NCBI RefSeq assembly: GCF_016924755.1
Contig: NZ_JAFFJX010000017.1
Location: 1-64,000 of the forward strand
DNA length: 64,000 nt
Direction of reading: 5' to 3'
Origin: Longitalea arenae
GTDB lineage: Bacteria; Bacteroidota; Bacteroidia; Chitinophagales; Chitinophagaceae
The position numbers and the translations under genes were made by a program. The notes below the pieces were generated by a model, which saw only the letters and a program-made list of their open reading frames with translations, was not told the DNA's origin and searched no databases. This document shows positions 15,785-25,639 of the stretch, piece by piece. Position 1 is the stretch's first letter. Each line of letters starts with the position of its first letter.

Positions 15785-17008
15785 ATGAGTACGTTCTTAG
15801 ACTTACAAAATGGATGGTATAATGGTTTCATACAGGGAATGGATCAAAGCCCGAATTCATTTCAGATCATTCAGCCGGCGCCGCCCATAGCAAGCGGCAC
15901 CGCACCAAATGCTACCTTCTGGGCTTATTACAACAATATCCCCCCATTGTCACTCACCCAACAATTTATGGCCAGCGGCGGTAACCAGTTTTATAGTAAT
16001 TACAGGGCATTGATGTCTGCACTGCTTCCATCAAGGACGGTTAATGTACAAAGCGATATCGGGGCCGACAATTTCAAAGAATGGCAAAAATATATCCTGG
16101 GTTTGTCAACCCCGCCCAGCATGAACCAGATGCCTACTTTATTTCGGAATTGGGCAATGATCTTTGCACCACAGGTGGCCAATATAGGGTCTTCTGATTA
16201 TGCTTCCATCTTATTGGATCCTATTGCTACCGCTCAAAACGAACTGACATTAATTTACACCGATATCAATGGGCTCCCGCGTCCTTTTACCTGGTCATTG
16301 AACTACAATGATATGGTAACGCAATTGAATTCCAGTCCTTCCAGACAATTCAACTTCGACAGCAGTTCCATGAATACCAACGTTAGCACCTCATGGGCAA
16401 AAGGGTCAAATGCAGGCCTCTTTGGACTCTGGGGCGGAAGCACTACAAACACGTCCATCAGCCAGCAGTTCGCTGCCAGCCATGTAAAGGTCACTGCATC
16501 CTTTGATAATGTGCTGGTGTATAGCAATACGCCCGGCCTCTGGTATAATTCGGCTGCCATGGCGCTGGCTTATGCCAATAAAACCGGCAATCCATGGAGC
16601 GATAAATCATCTATCAACTGGGATAATACTTTCGGAACAAATGGGAACATGCAACGCTTTGCAGCAAACCTGATCATCGCATCCGGCATGTCTGTCACCG
16701 TTACCTCCGACGCTGCTTATTCCACACTCGATCAGCAAACAATAACTTCCAGCGGGCATGCAGGCTTCTGGCCATTCTATTCCGGCAGCAGCGGCAGCTC
16801 CACTACAAATACGATAACATTCAATGAACAGGGACAAATGACCATTACTACCTCAAGTGTAAAAGGGGTGCCTGTGGTACTTGGCGTAAATGTGTTGCCT
16901 GTTAATCAATTTGTAGGTCACTCCGCAGCCATGAGCAACTCTTTGTATGCAGCTGCAAAGAGTTTCAAAGCGCCAAAACCGGAACTGGCCGGGGAGTTCG
17001 CCAATTAA
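15785..17008 (+). CDS. Orphan protein, paralogue A of a tandem pair
   Basis: 407 residues, no signal peptide and no membrane helix. I do not recognise the family. The N-terminal half is Tyr/Trp-rich (NGWYNGFIQGM, FWAYYNNIPPLS, FKEWQKYILGL). The C-terminal half is Ser/Thr/Asn-rich and beta-like (NAGLFGLWGGS, ASFDNVLVYSNTPGLWYNSA, SVTVTSDAAYS, GHAGFWPFY, VVLGVNVLPVNQFVG). The next gene matches it along the whole length, so the two arose by duplication. The beta-rich, aromatic composition without export signal would fit a cytoplasmic or non-classically released binding protein, but this is inference only. It has its own strong terminator. Confidence 0.7.
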   Translation: MSTFLDLQNGWYNGFIQGMDQSPNSFQIIQPAPPIASGTAPNATFWAYYNNIPPLSLTQQFMASGGNQFYSNYRALMSALLPSRTVNVQSDIGADNFKEWQKYILGLSTPPSMNQMPTLFRNWAMIFAPQVANIGSSDYASILLDPIATAQNELTLIYTDINGLPRPFTWSLNYNDMVTQLNSSPSRQFNFDSSSMNTNVSTSWAKGSNAGLFGLWGGSTTNTSISQQFAASHVKVTASFDNVLVYSNTPGLWYNSAAMALAYANKTGNPWSDKSSINWDNTFGTNGNMQRFAANLIIASGMSVTVTSDAAYSTLDQQTITSSGHAGFWPFYSGSSGSSTTNTITFNEQGQMTITTSSVKGVPVVLGVNVLPVNQFVGHSAAMSNSLYAAAKSFKAPKPELAGEFAN

Positions 17009-17041
17009 AAGCATTAACTTCATTTCATCCTTGTTTTCGAA

Positions 17042-17083
17042 AGAAGAGGCAGCCCGGTAAAGTGGCACTGCCTCTTCTTTTTG
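17042..17083 (+). terminator. Strong rho-independent terminator between the two orphan paralogues
   Basis: AAGAAGAGGCAG (17042-17053) and CTGCCTCTTCTT (17069-17080) form a perfect 12-bp stem with a 15-base loop and a T-run to 17083. It shows that the open frame beginning at 17062 is not the true start of the next gene and that the paralogues are transcribed separately. Confidence 0.85.
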
Positions 17084-17136
17084 GCTTATTCATTGCGCAA
17101 TTGTCTGAACCAGCCTATAAAACCAACCTATTCATT

Positions 17137-18261
17137 ATGATGCCCAACAAGTTTGCCTGTGATCAAATGACAGCAATCACAAATGCCTGGTACAATCAGT
17201 TATGCGAAAGCCTGCAGTTGTCATATAATCATTTTCAACTCTTCCAACCGGTTTTGGTAGCGCAAAACAATGATGATCTTTGGGCGCGTATTCATTCGGT
17301 TCCGCCTAAAACTTTAAAATATAATTCCTGGTATTATGATCAGCCCCGTTTTTTCAGTGAATATGCGGCAATCGTTAATCAATTGCGATTTCAGGAAAGC
17401 TCCTTTGAAGAAAGTATAGGCGAGGCTGTTTACACAAAATGGAAAACTTACCTGCAGGGATTAGCCCAATCACCACCCGATCATACTTTGCCAACCGTTT
17501 GGTTTCAATGGGCGCTCCTGCATGCGCCGGAACTTGCCAATACCGGTCGCTCCGCCCTTGCCAGCGAACTGCTTATTAAAAGTGGTCTGGCGGCTTTAAG
17601 GGCTTATCAGGGGCCCAATGCCAGATCACCGGAACTTTTACCGGCTTATGCCGATCTGATCAGCACCTTACAGGCATCGCCATCCGTTGCGTTTGAATGG
17701 AACTCCATAAATGGCAAACCTGATGTATCGAATACATGGGTACCTGCCAATGACCCCAACCTGTTTGGATTATGGACAGGGAGCTGGTGTGGATTCTTAC
17801 TTAACCAAAAATTCGCACAGCATCCCATTTCAATAGCCGCATGCTTTGAACACGTATCAGTAGTTGCCGTTACCCCCGGCCCCTGGTATCATGCAGGCCT
17901 CCTGCATCTTGCATTGGCGTCCAGATCGGTTCCACCATGGAATTCCGCTGCCGGATGGGATAAATATTTTGGTCAGGATGGCAGCCTGAATTACGCTATA
18001 GGAGCTGTGGTCGCCGTAGACGGTATTTCACTCACCATTTATTCCGATGCTGCATTCGCGCCGGAAGAACAAGCCCTCATCGGCTCGCAGGTTCATATGG
18101 GCTACTGGCCAATGTATTGTCCGCAAACGTCAGCTGTTGTAAGAAACGAACTTACTTTCGACGGTGGAAAGATGACCATCCGGTGCCAGTCTGCCCCCGG
18201 TAAGCCTGTGATCATCGGTGGAAATGTTTTTAGAATAGGCCAGTACCTGGGAGGAAACTGA
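17137..18261 (+). CDS. Orphan protein, paralogue B of a tandem pair
   Basis: 374 residues from ATG 17137 (a second ATG follows at 17140). An upstream in-frame GTG at 17062 lies inside a terminator and is rejected. It aligns with paralogue A throughout: NAWYNQL with NGWYNGF, WKTYLQGLAQSPP with WQKYILGLSTPP, DPNLFGLWTGS with NAGLFGLWGGS, TPGPWYHAGL with TPGLWYNSAA, LTIYSDAAFAPEEQ with VTVTSDAAYSTLDQ, and GYWPMY with GFWPFY. The copies have diverged strongly, so the duplication is old. No signal peptide, and function unknown. The convergent neighbour encodes a secreted protein. Confidence 0.7.
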   Translation: MMPNKFACDQMTAITNAWYNQLCESLQLSYNHFQLFQPVLVAQNNDDLWARIHSVPPKTLKYNSWYYDQPRFFSEYAAIVNQLRFQESSFEESIGEAVYTKWKTYLQGLAQSPPDHTLPTVWFQWALLHAPELANTGRSALASELLIKSGLAALRAYQGPNARSPELLPAYADLISTLQASPSVAFEWNSINGKPDVSNTWVPANDPNLFGLWTGSWCGFLLNQKFAQHPISIAACFEHVSVVAVTPGPWYHAGLLHLALASRSVPPWNSAAGWDKYFGQDGSLNYAIGAVVAVDGISLTIYSDAAFAPEEQALIGSQVHMGYWPMYCPQTSAVVRNELTFDGGKMTIRCQSAPGKPVIIGGNVFRIGQYLGGN

Positions 18262-18286
18262 TCTCCCATATGCCGGCGCTCTCGCA

Positions 18287-19486
18287 TCATTGCTTTAGGT
18301 CAAAAACGACCTTGGCATTTTTCTGCCTGCTCGATGAAATAAAAACCTCGTAGCGGTTGCCTGGTGTGTTGATGACCATTACAGAAGTATTCGGCGGAAT
18401 GGAACCAAGGTTTTCCGCCACCATGATCAATTCATGATGGCTTTGAGTGGTATTCACATCAATCGTAAAAGAGATCGGCTTATCAGACAGCCGCATCTTC
18501 GATTTGATCAATGTATTATTATGATAGATACTAACTGTATCATCATCTATTTCACCATTGTCGTAGCAACTGATACTGATCTTGCCGGCTTCGGTCTCAA
18601 TTTTCTTCACCAATGCATTTTCCCTGGTCTTTAACACCAGCGGCGCCGCCGGAATTATTATCGTAGATCCTGCCGGTTCAATAGTTTTTGCAACGATCAC
18701 CGGCTTCGGTTTGATCACCGGGGTTGAGGGAACCTTTTTCTGCTGAGGTGTGGTTACCCGGGGGCTGGCTGGCTTTGAAGCCGTCAAAGGTTTTGTCGTT
18801 GCTTGCGTTTTTTTCGTGGCAGCCGGTGGCCGTTTTGGTTTCACACATTCGCGGAAGGTGATATCATCTATGGCAAAATCGTTCCCGCAACCGCCCGGTG
18901 CATAATTGGCCATTACCAAACGCAGCGTTGAAACGGTTGCAGGGGTAGTAAAATAAGCCCGGTGCTGACCCCATACCGGCTCAGTTATTCGCGGAAGATC
19001 CCTGGTAACAATATTGGCCACCAGTTTGCCTTCAGGTGTTTCTAACCGGATATTGAGACTTGGCAATAATATCGACGGGCATTTCTTTGTGGGTCTGCAT
19101 AAATTAATCACCCATAAGCCAAGTTCATAAATGGTATTGCTCTTTAGACCGGTGACGGGCATGTTCAGAAAAACCCCACCATCCGGGGCTGCATTTACCA
19201 ATAACATATTGCCATCGGCATCGCCTGCGGTATGATCGCTGGTAAGCGTATGCCAGTCATCCCGGAAACATCCACTGGTATAGGAAACAAAAGAATAATG
19301 TCCGTCGGTAGGACAGGAGCCTGCAACCCGCCAATAGCTGGAAAGGCCCGCGCTATTGGGATCACGTACATTACCAGATCCGAAGTGTATGGTGAATTGG
19401 GGTGGCTTGAAGGTACAATTGTCTAGTTGCGCCTTTGATAGAAAGGTGAAGAGCCAAAGAATAAATATAAGACCAAACTTCTTCAA
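18287..19486 (-). CDS. Secreted two-domain protein with Pro/Thr/Lys linker
   Basis: 399 residues with a signal peptide (MKKFGLIFILWLFTFLSKAQ). Residues about 21-215 look like a jelly-roll, carbohydrate-binding-like domain with several cysteines (CPTDGHY, GCFRDDW, GNDFAIDDITFREC). The end resembles domains that finish in an IDDI strand. A Pro/Thr/Lys-rich linker spans about 216-290. The C-terminal 100 residues form a small beta domain (ISCYDNGEIDDDTVSIYHN, HELIMVAENLGSIPPNTS) seen in many Bacteroidetes surface proteins. No T9SS sorting domain and no catalytic motif are visible. A binding or adhesion role is plausible, but the ligand is unknown. Confidence 0.7.
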   Translation of the reverse strand: MKKFGLIFILWLFTFLSKAQLDNCTFKPPQFTIHFGSGNVRDPNSAGLSSYWRVAGSCPTDGHYSFVSYTSGCFRDDWHTLTSDHTAGDADGNMLLVNAAPDGGVFLNMPVTGLKSNTIYELGLWVINLCRPTKKCPSILLPSLNIRLETPEGKLVANIVTRDLPRITEPVWGQHRAYFTTPATVSTLRLVMANYAPGGCGNDFAIDDITFRECVKPKRPPAATKKTQATTKPLTASKPASPRVTTPQQKKVPSTPVIKPKPVIVAKTIEPAGSTIIIPAAPLVLKTRENALVKKIETEAGKISISCYDNGEIDDDTVSIYHNNTLIKSKMRLSDKPISFTIDVNTTQSHHELIMVAENLGSIPPNTSVMVINTPGNRYEVFISSSRQKNAKVVFDLKQ

Positions 19487-19580
19487 CGGCTTTTTGCACT
19501 TTCTTATAAGTTACTACAAAAAGGCATTGTTTTTTAAAGGATGGTATGAAAGGTGATTTTAAGTGATAGGGTGGGGAAGC

Positions 19581-19985
19581 TCAGGCCTTGCAATATTTTT
19601 GTACCAGCATTTCTATCATTTCCCTGAATCCTTCAAAGGTATCGGGTTTGGTAATGATCTGGGTGGCGCCCATCCGGAAGCATTCATTGGATAAACGGCT
19701 GTCGTTATAGGTAGAGTAGATCACGACCGGAATATGGGTGAACCGGTCGTTCTTTTTGATAAGCTGCAGGGTTTCCTTTCCGTTAAGCTGGGGCATGTTC
19801 TGGTCAAGGATCACCAGGTCGGGCAACCTGGATGTATTTTCCAGCGCCTGAATGATCTGGACACCATTGTCCACTACATCGAAACGGATATTGCTGTTGG
19901 CACTGAGGCCATTCATGATCTCTGTGAAGATCCATTTGTCATCTTCATCATCTTCAGCTAACATTATGCGCTTAAATACTGTCAT
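19581..19985 (-). CDS. Single-domain response regulator (CheY-like)
   Basis: 134 residues consisting only of a receiver domain. It has an acidic pocket (E11-D12), the phosphoacceptor Asp61 in VILDQNMPQLNGK, and the conserved Lys in IITKPDTFEGF. No DNA-binding or enzymatic output follows. It is the last gene of the phytochrome operon, 12 bp after the stop of the large kinase gene, so it is the likely phosphoryl target of that kinase. Its variant type, with EDDEDD after the first strand, is the form often found beside phytochrome kinases. Its downstream partner is not in the window. Confidence 0.88.
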   Translation of the reverse strand: MTVFKRIMLAEDDEDDKWIFTEIMNGLSANSNIRFDVVDNGVQIIQALENTSRLPDLVILDQNMPQLNGKETLQLIKKNDRFTHIPVVIYSTYNDSRLSNECFRMGATQIITKPDTFEGFREMIEMLVQKYCKA

Positions 19986-19997
19986 TTTATATCCGTT

Positions 19998-22900
19998 TTA
20001 CCTGGCAGATTGTTCCAGCGGAAGTAAAATTGAAAAAACCGCCCCTTGCCCTTCCCGGCTGTTTGCAGCAACAAGGCCATTGTGTTTTTCTACGATCTTT
20101 TTTACGATGGCAAGACCGATACCAGTACCCTCAAATTTGTCTTTTGAATTCAAACGCTGGAACAGGTCAAAGATACGGGTCTTGAACTGTTCGTCAAACC
20201 CGATACCGTTATCCTTCACCTCGATATGACACCAGCGGCCATTTTCATCGCGTGGAGCAGTAAGTGATTTTTCATTGACACGCCATGCCGAGATCGTGAT
20301 CACGGGCGACACATCGTTACGGGAGAACTTCAGCGCATTGCCAATAAGGTTCTGGAACACCTGCTGAATATGCGGCCTTATAACTTCCAGCGGTGGTATT
20401 TCCGTTACCCTGATCTCTGCATTCTTTTCACGAATCACCATTTCAAAGTCTTCCCGCACTTCGCGAATGATCTGCGCCACATCGGTTTTAATGAAAACGG
20501 AAACTTCGTTGGATAGTTTAGAGAAGTGCAAAATATTATTCACCAGCGCTTTCATGCGCATCGCAGATTGCATGATCTTGTTCAGATAGACCACGGTTTC
20601 AGCGGGCAGGTTTCCTTCGTGCCGGTCTTTTACAATCTTGGTCAGCATGTGGATCTTGCGAAGCGGCTCCTGCAGGTCATGGCTGGCTACGGAAGCAAAC
20701 AGTTGCAGATCCCGGTTGCTCGATTGCAGTTCCCGGTTCATTTCCTGAAGCTGTTCTGTACGCTGTTTTACCTTTTCTTCCAGCTCTTCGTTCATGCGTT
20801 TGATCTCCTGTTCTGCCTTGCGAAGCGCCGTGAGATCGAGCATGGAGCCCAGCATGCGGTAAGGCACGCTGAATTCGTTATGCAGAATATACCCCCTGTC
20901 GAGCACATTGGCATAATCGCCATCTGCCTTTCGAAAGCGGTATTCCTGGCTCCATTGGTGGTGATTTTCATGAATGGCGGTATGAATGCTGCTTTTTACC
21001 CGCTCGCGGTCATCGGGGTGTATATGCTGCATCCAGTCTTGCCGCGTCATTCCTGTTTCTTCATAGCCGAAGGTCTTGCGGAAGGCATCGCTCCACCATA
21101 CCTTGTTTGCCGTAAAGTCCCAGTCCCACAGCGTATCATTTGTGGCACGCGCCACCAGGCGAAAGCGTTCTTCACTAAAAGACAGTTCCCGGGTTCTGTC
21201 CCTTACTTTATCTTCCAGCTCTTTATTAAGCTTGCGGAGATTTTCTTTCACTTCGTTCAGCTCGCTATAATTCTTGCGGATCTTCTGAACAGCTTTCTTT
21301 TTATCTGTTATGTCGGTAAAGGTTATAACAAGTCCGTCAGGCATCCGGGCCCCGGTCAGTTCAAACGACATATCCATTCCTTCCAATACCAGGTCGCGGT
21401 GCAGTTTGTTGTCATCCAGTACTACCGACAGGTACTCCGAAAACAGCTCGGCAGTGCTCAATAACGGCGCTGCGCTGCGCAGGCTTTTGCCGGTGAGCGC
21501 AAGATCTTGGGTGCCGAACCAATGCTGCGCCTTTTCATTCGCTGCATCTATCGTGAAGTCAATGATCTTTCCGCGCTGGTCTGTCACGGTATGCAGGGCT
21601 AATATAGCGCTTGTAGTGGCATTGAACACACTGCGGATGATATTGTTCAGGTTCGTAATGGTCGTGATATCTACAAAGTTGATGATGATGCCGGCGTATT
21701 TTTTCTCGCGGGTGATATAGGGCATGATGCGCAGCAGGAAGTTCTTTCCCTCGTGCAAACTGACTTCCTTTTCCACCACGGTGCGTGTAAGTTCTACCTG
21801 GCGGATATCATTTATCAGCTGGTCGTATTTGAAATTATTTGAAATGTCGGAGAACGGGCGGCCAAGATCTGACTCAATAAAATTGATGATCTCGGTCGAC
21901 GCCGGATTGAACTTCCGGATATTCAACTGCGCATCCAGGAAGATCTGGGCAATGTTTGTGCTGCGGAAATAGTTGTTCAGGTCATCATTCAGCTCTACCA
22001 GTTCCTTGATCTTCAGCTGGTGTTCAGTATTGAGTGTGTACAACTCTTCGTTCAACGATTGCAGTTCTTCATTCGAGCTTTGCAGCTCTTCGTTCGAGGA
22101 AAGCAGTTCTTCGTTCGAGCTCTGCAGCTCTTCGTTGGCTGTTTCCAGGTCCTCTATGGCCAGCTGCAGGCTGTTCTTGGTTTCGGCCAGTTCCGCTTCC
22201 AGGTTCCTTACATAATCGTAATCATATTCCGGCTCCTCTACTGCAGTATGGGGCTCTGCCTGCACCGCCGCCTTGCTGAACATCACCAGGGTATAATCGT
22301 GGCCGACCGCCATTTCAGATGGTTTCAGCAGCACGTTCACGGCACGGGTATTTTCTCCTTTGCCAAAAACCACATAGTTGATGTGAACAGGCCTGTTCGT
22401 TTTCCATGCTTTGCGCACTTCCCGGTTAACGATCAGGGAAAGGTCCTGCGGCAGCATGCGGATCAGGTTCAGGTTAAGCATTTTCTTGGGCAGGGAAAGC
22501 AGTTCCTCGTAATTGCCCATGGTCTCATGGATCTCAAAGTTGCGGTCGATATAAAAAGCGATAAAGCCCAGGTCTTCCAGAAAGGCGGTACGCATCTCTT
22601 TCCACAGGTCTTTCTGGCCTTTGGTGCCAATATCTATCGGGGTGGAAGCGTTTTGCCGCGGCATTCTAACGGGGCTGCCTACATTATCGCCAAAGGTAAC
22701 GCGCTGCTTGATGTCGGCCAGCTTCTTGTAGATCTTCCACTTCAGGCTGATCTGTTGTATGGCGCTGCTTTTGCTGAACGGCGGGTTTTCGCTGGGGCCA
22801 AGAAAAAGAAAGCCGTCGATGTTCAGGGAGAATTGCAGCATGGCATAGATCCTGTCCTGCAGCACGCTGTTCATATAAATGAGCATGTTACGGCAGGTGA

Positions 22901-24119
22901 CCAGGTCATTCTTGATAAAGGGCGGGTCTTTGGTAATATCGTGCCGCGCAAATACGATCTGTTTGCGCAGTCTTTGTATAATGCTCCAGCCTTTGGCCTT
23001 CTTTGTGAAATACTTGCTCAGCAAATGCTGCGGTACATCATTCTCTATCGAAAAAGGATAGATGCCGTTTGAAGCGATGTCGAGATTGGCGGTATCGATG
23101 TCAGAAGCAAAGATCTTAACCTCGATCTCTTTGCCTGTTTCTTCCAACACCTGGTCAATGGCCATGGCAATGGAATAAGCTTCTTCACCGGTGCTGCAGG
23201 CAGAAACCCATACTTTGAGCTGATCGCCACTTTCTTTGGAAGCGATGAGCTCAGGAAGCACTTTTTCCGAAAGCACTTTATAAGCTTCGGCATCGCGGAA
23301 GAATTTCGTAACGCTGATCAGGAAATCATGCGCCAGTTCCTTACATTCCGCCGGGTTGCTTTCCAGCAGTTTCACAAAGTCTGCAGGTTCTTCAATGCTG
23401 TGCTGCAGCATTCGTTTATTGATCCGCCGGAGTATGGTAGGTGTTTTGTAATAATGAAAATCCTGTCCCGCGTATTTATAGATCAGCTCAAATATTTGTA
23501 AAAGGGTTTGCTCGTCGGGCTCTTTGGCTTTGATGTGTTGTTCCGTCTGGAATATTTCTTTTACGATCGCTTCGGCAATACCGGCCGGCGTGTCTATTAC
23601 ATCGGCGTAACCTGAGGCCAGTGCGCTGTTCGGCATGCCATTGAATTTGGCCGAAGTGGGGTCCTGTACCATCACACAACCGCCATTTTCTTTAATGGCG
23701 GCAATGCCCCTGGTACCATCGGTGCCTGTTCCCGAGAGGATCACGGCGATCGCCTGGTCTTTTTTATCAGCGGCCAAGGAATGCAGGAATACATCAATCG
23801 CATTATTGGGCGCCTTGTCATTCACTTTATCAGACAGCAGCAATTTCCCTTTTTGCATACGGATCTGTTTATTATTGGGGATCACGTATACGCTATTGGG
23901 CAATACCGGCATATTGTGGGCCGCTTCCAGCACTTTCATATGTGTTCTTCTGCCCACCAGGTCAACCAGCAGGCTCTTATAATCCGGCGAAAGGTGCTGG
24001 ATCACTACAAAAGACATATTGCCGGTCTGCGGCATATGGTCAAAGAACTCCTGGATGGCTTCCAGGCCACCGGCAGAAGCTCCTACCGTAATCACATAAT
24101 GTTTTTGGGTCTCTTTCAT
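19998..24119 (-). CDS. CheB-CheR-PAS-histidine kinase fusion protein
   Basis: 1373 residues, soluble. The domains in order are: CheB methylesterase (about 1-190, GASAGG with catalytic Ser15, [20 protein letters not shown]); CheR methyltransferase (about 200-475, [12 protein letters not shown]); a PAS-like region; a long coiled coil of repeated NEELQSS-type heptads (about 660-720); further PAS domains (about 730-1110); and HisKA with [10 protein letters not shown] (His near 1146) plus HATPase_c (NALKFS, DNGIGFD, GTGIGLA). CheB/CheR fusions of this kind are signalling proteins outside classical chemotaxis. The start codon overlaps the phytochrome stop by 4 bp (ATGA), implying coupled translation. 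It probably serves as the kinase for the kinase-less phytochrome. Confidence 0.9.
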   Translation of the reverse strand: MKETQKHYVITVGASAGGLEAIQEFFDHMPQTGNMSFVVIQHLSPDYKSLLVDLVGRRTHMKVLEAAHNMPVLPNSVYVIPNNKQIRMQKGKLLLSDKVNDKAPNNAIDVFLHSLAADKKDQAIAVILSGTGTDGTRGIAAIKENGGCVMVQDPTSAKFNGMPNSALASGYADVIDTPAGIAEAIVKEIFQTEQHIKAKEPDEQTLLQIFELIYKYAGQDFHYYKTPTILRRINKRMLQHSIEEPADFVKLLESNPAECKELAHDFLISVTKFFRDAEAYKVLSEKVLPELIASKESGDQLKVWVSACSTGEEAYSIAMAIDQVLEETGKEIEVKIFASDIDTANLDIASNGIYPFSIENDVPQHLLSKYFTKKAKGWSIIQRLRKQIVFARHDITKDPPFIKNDLVTCRNMLIYMNSVLQDRIYAMLQFSLNIDGFLFLGPSENPPFSKSSAIQQISLKWKIYKKLADIKQRVTFGDNVGSPVRMPRQNASTPIDIGTKGQKDLWKEMRTAFLEDLGFIAFYIDRNFEIHETMGNYEELLSLPKKMLNLNLIRMLPQDLSLIVNREVRKAWKTNRPVHINYVVFGKGENTRAVNVLLKPSEMAVGHDYTLVMFSKAAVQAEPHTAVEEPEYDYDYVRNLEAELAETKNSLQLAIEDLETANEELQSSNEELLSSNEELQSSNEELQSLNEELYTLNTEHQLKIKELVELNDDLNNYFRSTNIAQIFLDAQLNIRKFNPASTEIINFIESDLGRPFSDISNNFKYDQLINDIRQVELTRTVVEKEVSLHEGKNFLLRIMPYITREKKYAGIIINFVDITTITNLNNIIRSVFNATTSAILALHTVTDQRGKIIDFTIDAANEKAQHWFGTQDLALTGKSLRSAAPLLSTAELFSEYLSVVLDDNKLHRDLVLEGMDMSFELTGARMPDGLVITFTDITDKKKAVQKIRKNYSELNEVKENLRKLNKELEDKVRDRTRELSFSEERFRLVARATNDTLWDWDFTANKVWWSDAFRKTFGYEETGMTRQDWMQHIHPDDRERVKSSIHTAIHENHHQWSQEYRFRKADGDYANVLDRGYILHNEFSVPYRMLGSMLDLTALRKAEQEIKRMNEELEEKVKQRTEQLQEMNRELQSSNRDLQLFASVASHDLQEPLRKIHMLTKIVKDRHEGNLPAETVVYLNKIMQSAMRMKALVNNILHFSKLSNEVSVFIKTDVAQIIREVREDFEMVIREKNAEIRVTEIPPLEVIRPHIQQVFQNLIGNALKFSRNDVSPVITISAWRVNEKSLTAPRDENGRWCHIEVKDNGIGFDEQFKTRIFDLFQRLNSKDKFEGTGIGLAIVKKIVEKHNGLVAANSREGQGAVFSILLPLEQSAR
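22035..22140 (-). repeat. In-gene tandem repeat coding a coiled coil
   Basis: Seven-codon units coding [21 protein letters not shown] repeat about five times inside the CheB-CheR-kinase gene. At DNA level the units are near-identical (TTCGTTCGAGCTCTGCAGC on the plus strand). Such a stretch can change length by slippage and would alter the coiled coil between the CheR and PAS parts. Confidence 0.7.
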
Positions 24120-25639
24120 TGCTGATATGCCAATGGTTCCGGGTTTATCAATTCATATATAAAACTACGCAGATTTTCTGCAGCCATCACTTCCTCGGGC
24201 AGCCACGGTTTCGAAAATCCCTGCATATGCTCCTGCCACAATTTGAAAGAGTGGCGCGGGTGATAGACTTTTGGATCTTTGTCGAAAAAAATGCGTTCTT
24301 CCGGATTGCCGCCCCAACTGGTCGTGCGGATGTACTCTTTCCGGAACAGAATAAGGTATTCGTCCTGCGCCGATTGTATCGGTATGACCAGTAAACCGCT
24401 GGCAGTCTCCTGGTAATCCATGGCCATATCATATACGCCCGAGAGCGAATCGGTATGAAAGACCTTGCGAAGTTGTTTCAGGTGAAGCCATAATACGAGG
24501 TCTTCGAGTTGTGATGCATTGGGCACTTCGCCCGCTTTTTCGATCTTGTTTTTATAAGTCACTACCACGCCCTGCGCTTCGAACAGTTCCATAACCGACG
24601 GTTTTTCATGCAGCAGACCCTTAACGAGATTTTTACTTTGATAAATATTCTCGATCAGCTGTGTATAAAGACCGTTGAGCCGGGCGCTCAGGTCAAGGAA
24701 TTTCTGGTGGTGCAGCACGTTGATGCGGGCCGAAATAATGGTCGACAGAAACTCCAGTACGGTGCACAACTGGTTGTCGATATGCCGGGATGTTTTGTGG
24801 TGACAGGCGATAAGGCCCCAGAGGGCGCCGTCTTTTAATAACCTGACCGACATGGAAGCCATCACATGCATGTTCTTCAGGTATTCTACATGCACGGCGG
24901 CCACGCCACGAAGATTGCATTCCGTCATGTCGAGAAAAGTGTTGGTGATCGGGTTTATCACCGGGTATAGTTTTACCGGTTTGAATTCCCGGTTGGGAAT
25001 AAAGCGGTAAGGATTTTTCTGGTACATGTCGCGCGCGGGCTTGGGAATGTCTGATGCAGGAAAGGTGAAGCCCAGATACGATTCCATGCCGGGCTCCATG
25101 GCTTCGGCCAGTACATTGCCATTCCATTCATAATCGAATGCATAGATCATCACTTTATCGAATCCGCTGATCCTTTTCAATTCTTCCGCTGCAATGGTGC
25201 ATACCTGCTGGATATCGGGCGCCGATTCAACTTTCTGGATGGTGGTTCGAAGCGACTGGTATAATGTGGTGAAAGAGGTTTCGGTATCTTCTGTAGGGTG
25301 AGTTTCTATTTCAACGATCACCATATTTTCTTTTACATGCAGCAGGGTATAATGGCGTTGCCCGTTTATTTCCCATGTAGTGGCATATTTGCCATTCCCT
25401 TTTTCCAGGTGCTCCTGTAATACCCGGAAGGCCAATGCACCAATTACATCGTGCACCGGTGTGCCTGGTAAAGTTTTATAAGGTAATTGAAACATGGCCC
25501 CGGCATTTTCGCCTACCTGCTCTATGATGAGGGAGTGCCTGTCGAGCACCAGCAGAACGCCGTACTCTTGCGTGGTATTAATAATATGAATGGGAATAGT
25601 GCCGCAAAATTCGGAGTCGTATTTAGAAAACTGGCTCAT
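24116..25639 (-). CDS. bphP: Bacteriophytochrome photosensory module (PAS-GAF-PHY) without kinase
   Basis: 507 residues. The N-terminal segment has Cys12 before IPIHI, where bacteriophytochromes attach biliverdin. PAS is about 15-115. GAF is about 135-315, with the signature PASDIP (194-199), AVHVEYLKNM and the CHHKTS histidines (about 279-284). PHY is about 330-500, with the tongue motif PRHSF at 461-465. The protein ends about 40 residues later with no histidine kinase or other output domain. It should bind biliverdin and switch between red and far-red forms. It overlaps the heme oxygenase gene by 17 bp and the kinase gene by 4 bp. Output must pass through a partner, most simply the downstream kinase. 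Confidence 0.9.
   Translation of the reverse strand: MSQFSKYDSEFCGTIPIHIINTTQEYGVLLVLDRHSLIIEQVGENAGAMFQLPYKTLPGTPVHDVIGALAFRVLQEHLEKGNGKYATTWEINGQRHYTLLHVKENMVIVEIETHPTEDTETSFTTLYQSLRTTIQKVESAPDIQQVCTIAAEELKRISGFDKVMIYAFDYEWNGNVLAEAMEPGMESYLGFTFPASDIPKPARDMYQKNPYRFIPNREFKPVKLYPVINPITNTFLDMTECNLRGVAAVHVEYLKNMHVMASMSVRLLKDGALWGLIACHHKTSRHIDNQLCTVLEFLSTIISARINVLHHQKFLDLSARLNGLYTQLIENIYQSKNLVKGLLHEKPSVMELFEAQGVVVTYKNKIEKAGEVPNASQLEDLVLWLHLKQLRKVFHTDSLSGVYDMAMDYQETASGLLVIPIQSAQDEYLILFRKEYIRTTSWGGNPEERIFFDKDPKVYHPRHSFKLWQEHMQGFSKPWLPEEVMAAENLRSFIYELINPEPLAYQQ

Noticed and set aside
17062-17136. GTG start of a longer second orphan paralogue
   Set aside because: It lies inside a perfect 12-bp terminator hairpin; the homology with the first paralogue begins after the ATG at 17137.
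12332-19580. Defence island around the NACHT gene
   Set aside because: Neighbours are a chitinase, orphan paralogues and a secreted protein; no integrase, toxin-antitoxin or restriction gene is present.
20526-23072. Long plus-strand open frames (312 and 350 residues) opposite the CheB-CheR-kinase gene
   Set aside because: They mirror the kinase gene on the other strand and are kept open by codon bias and the heptad repeat; they show no domains or start context.
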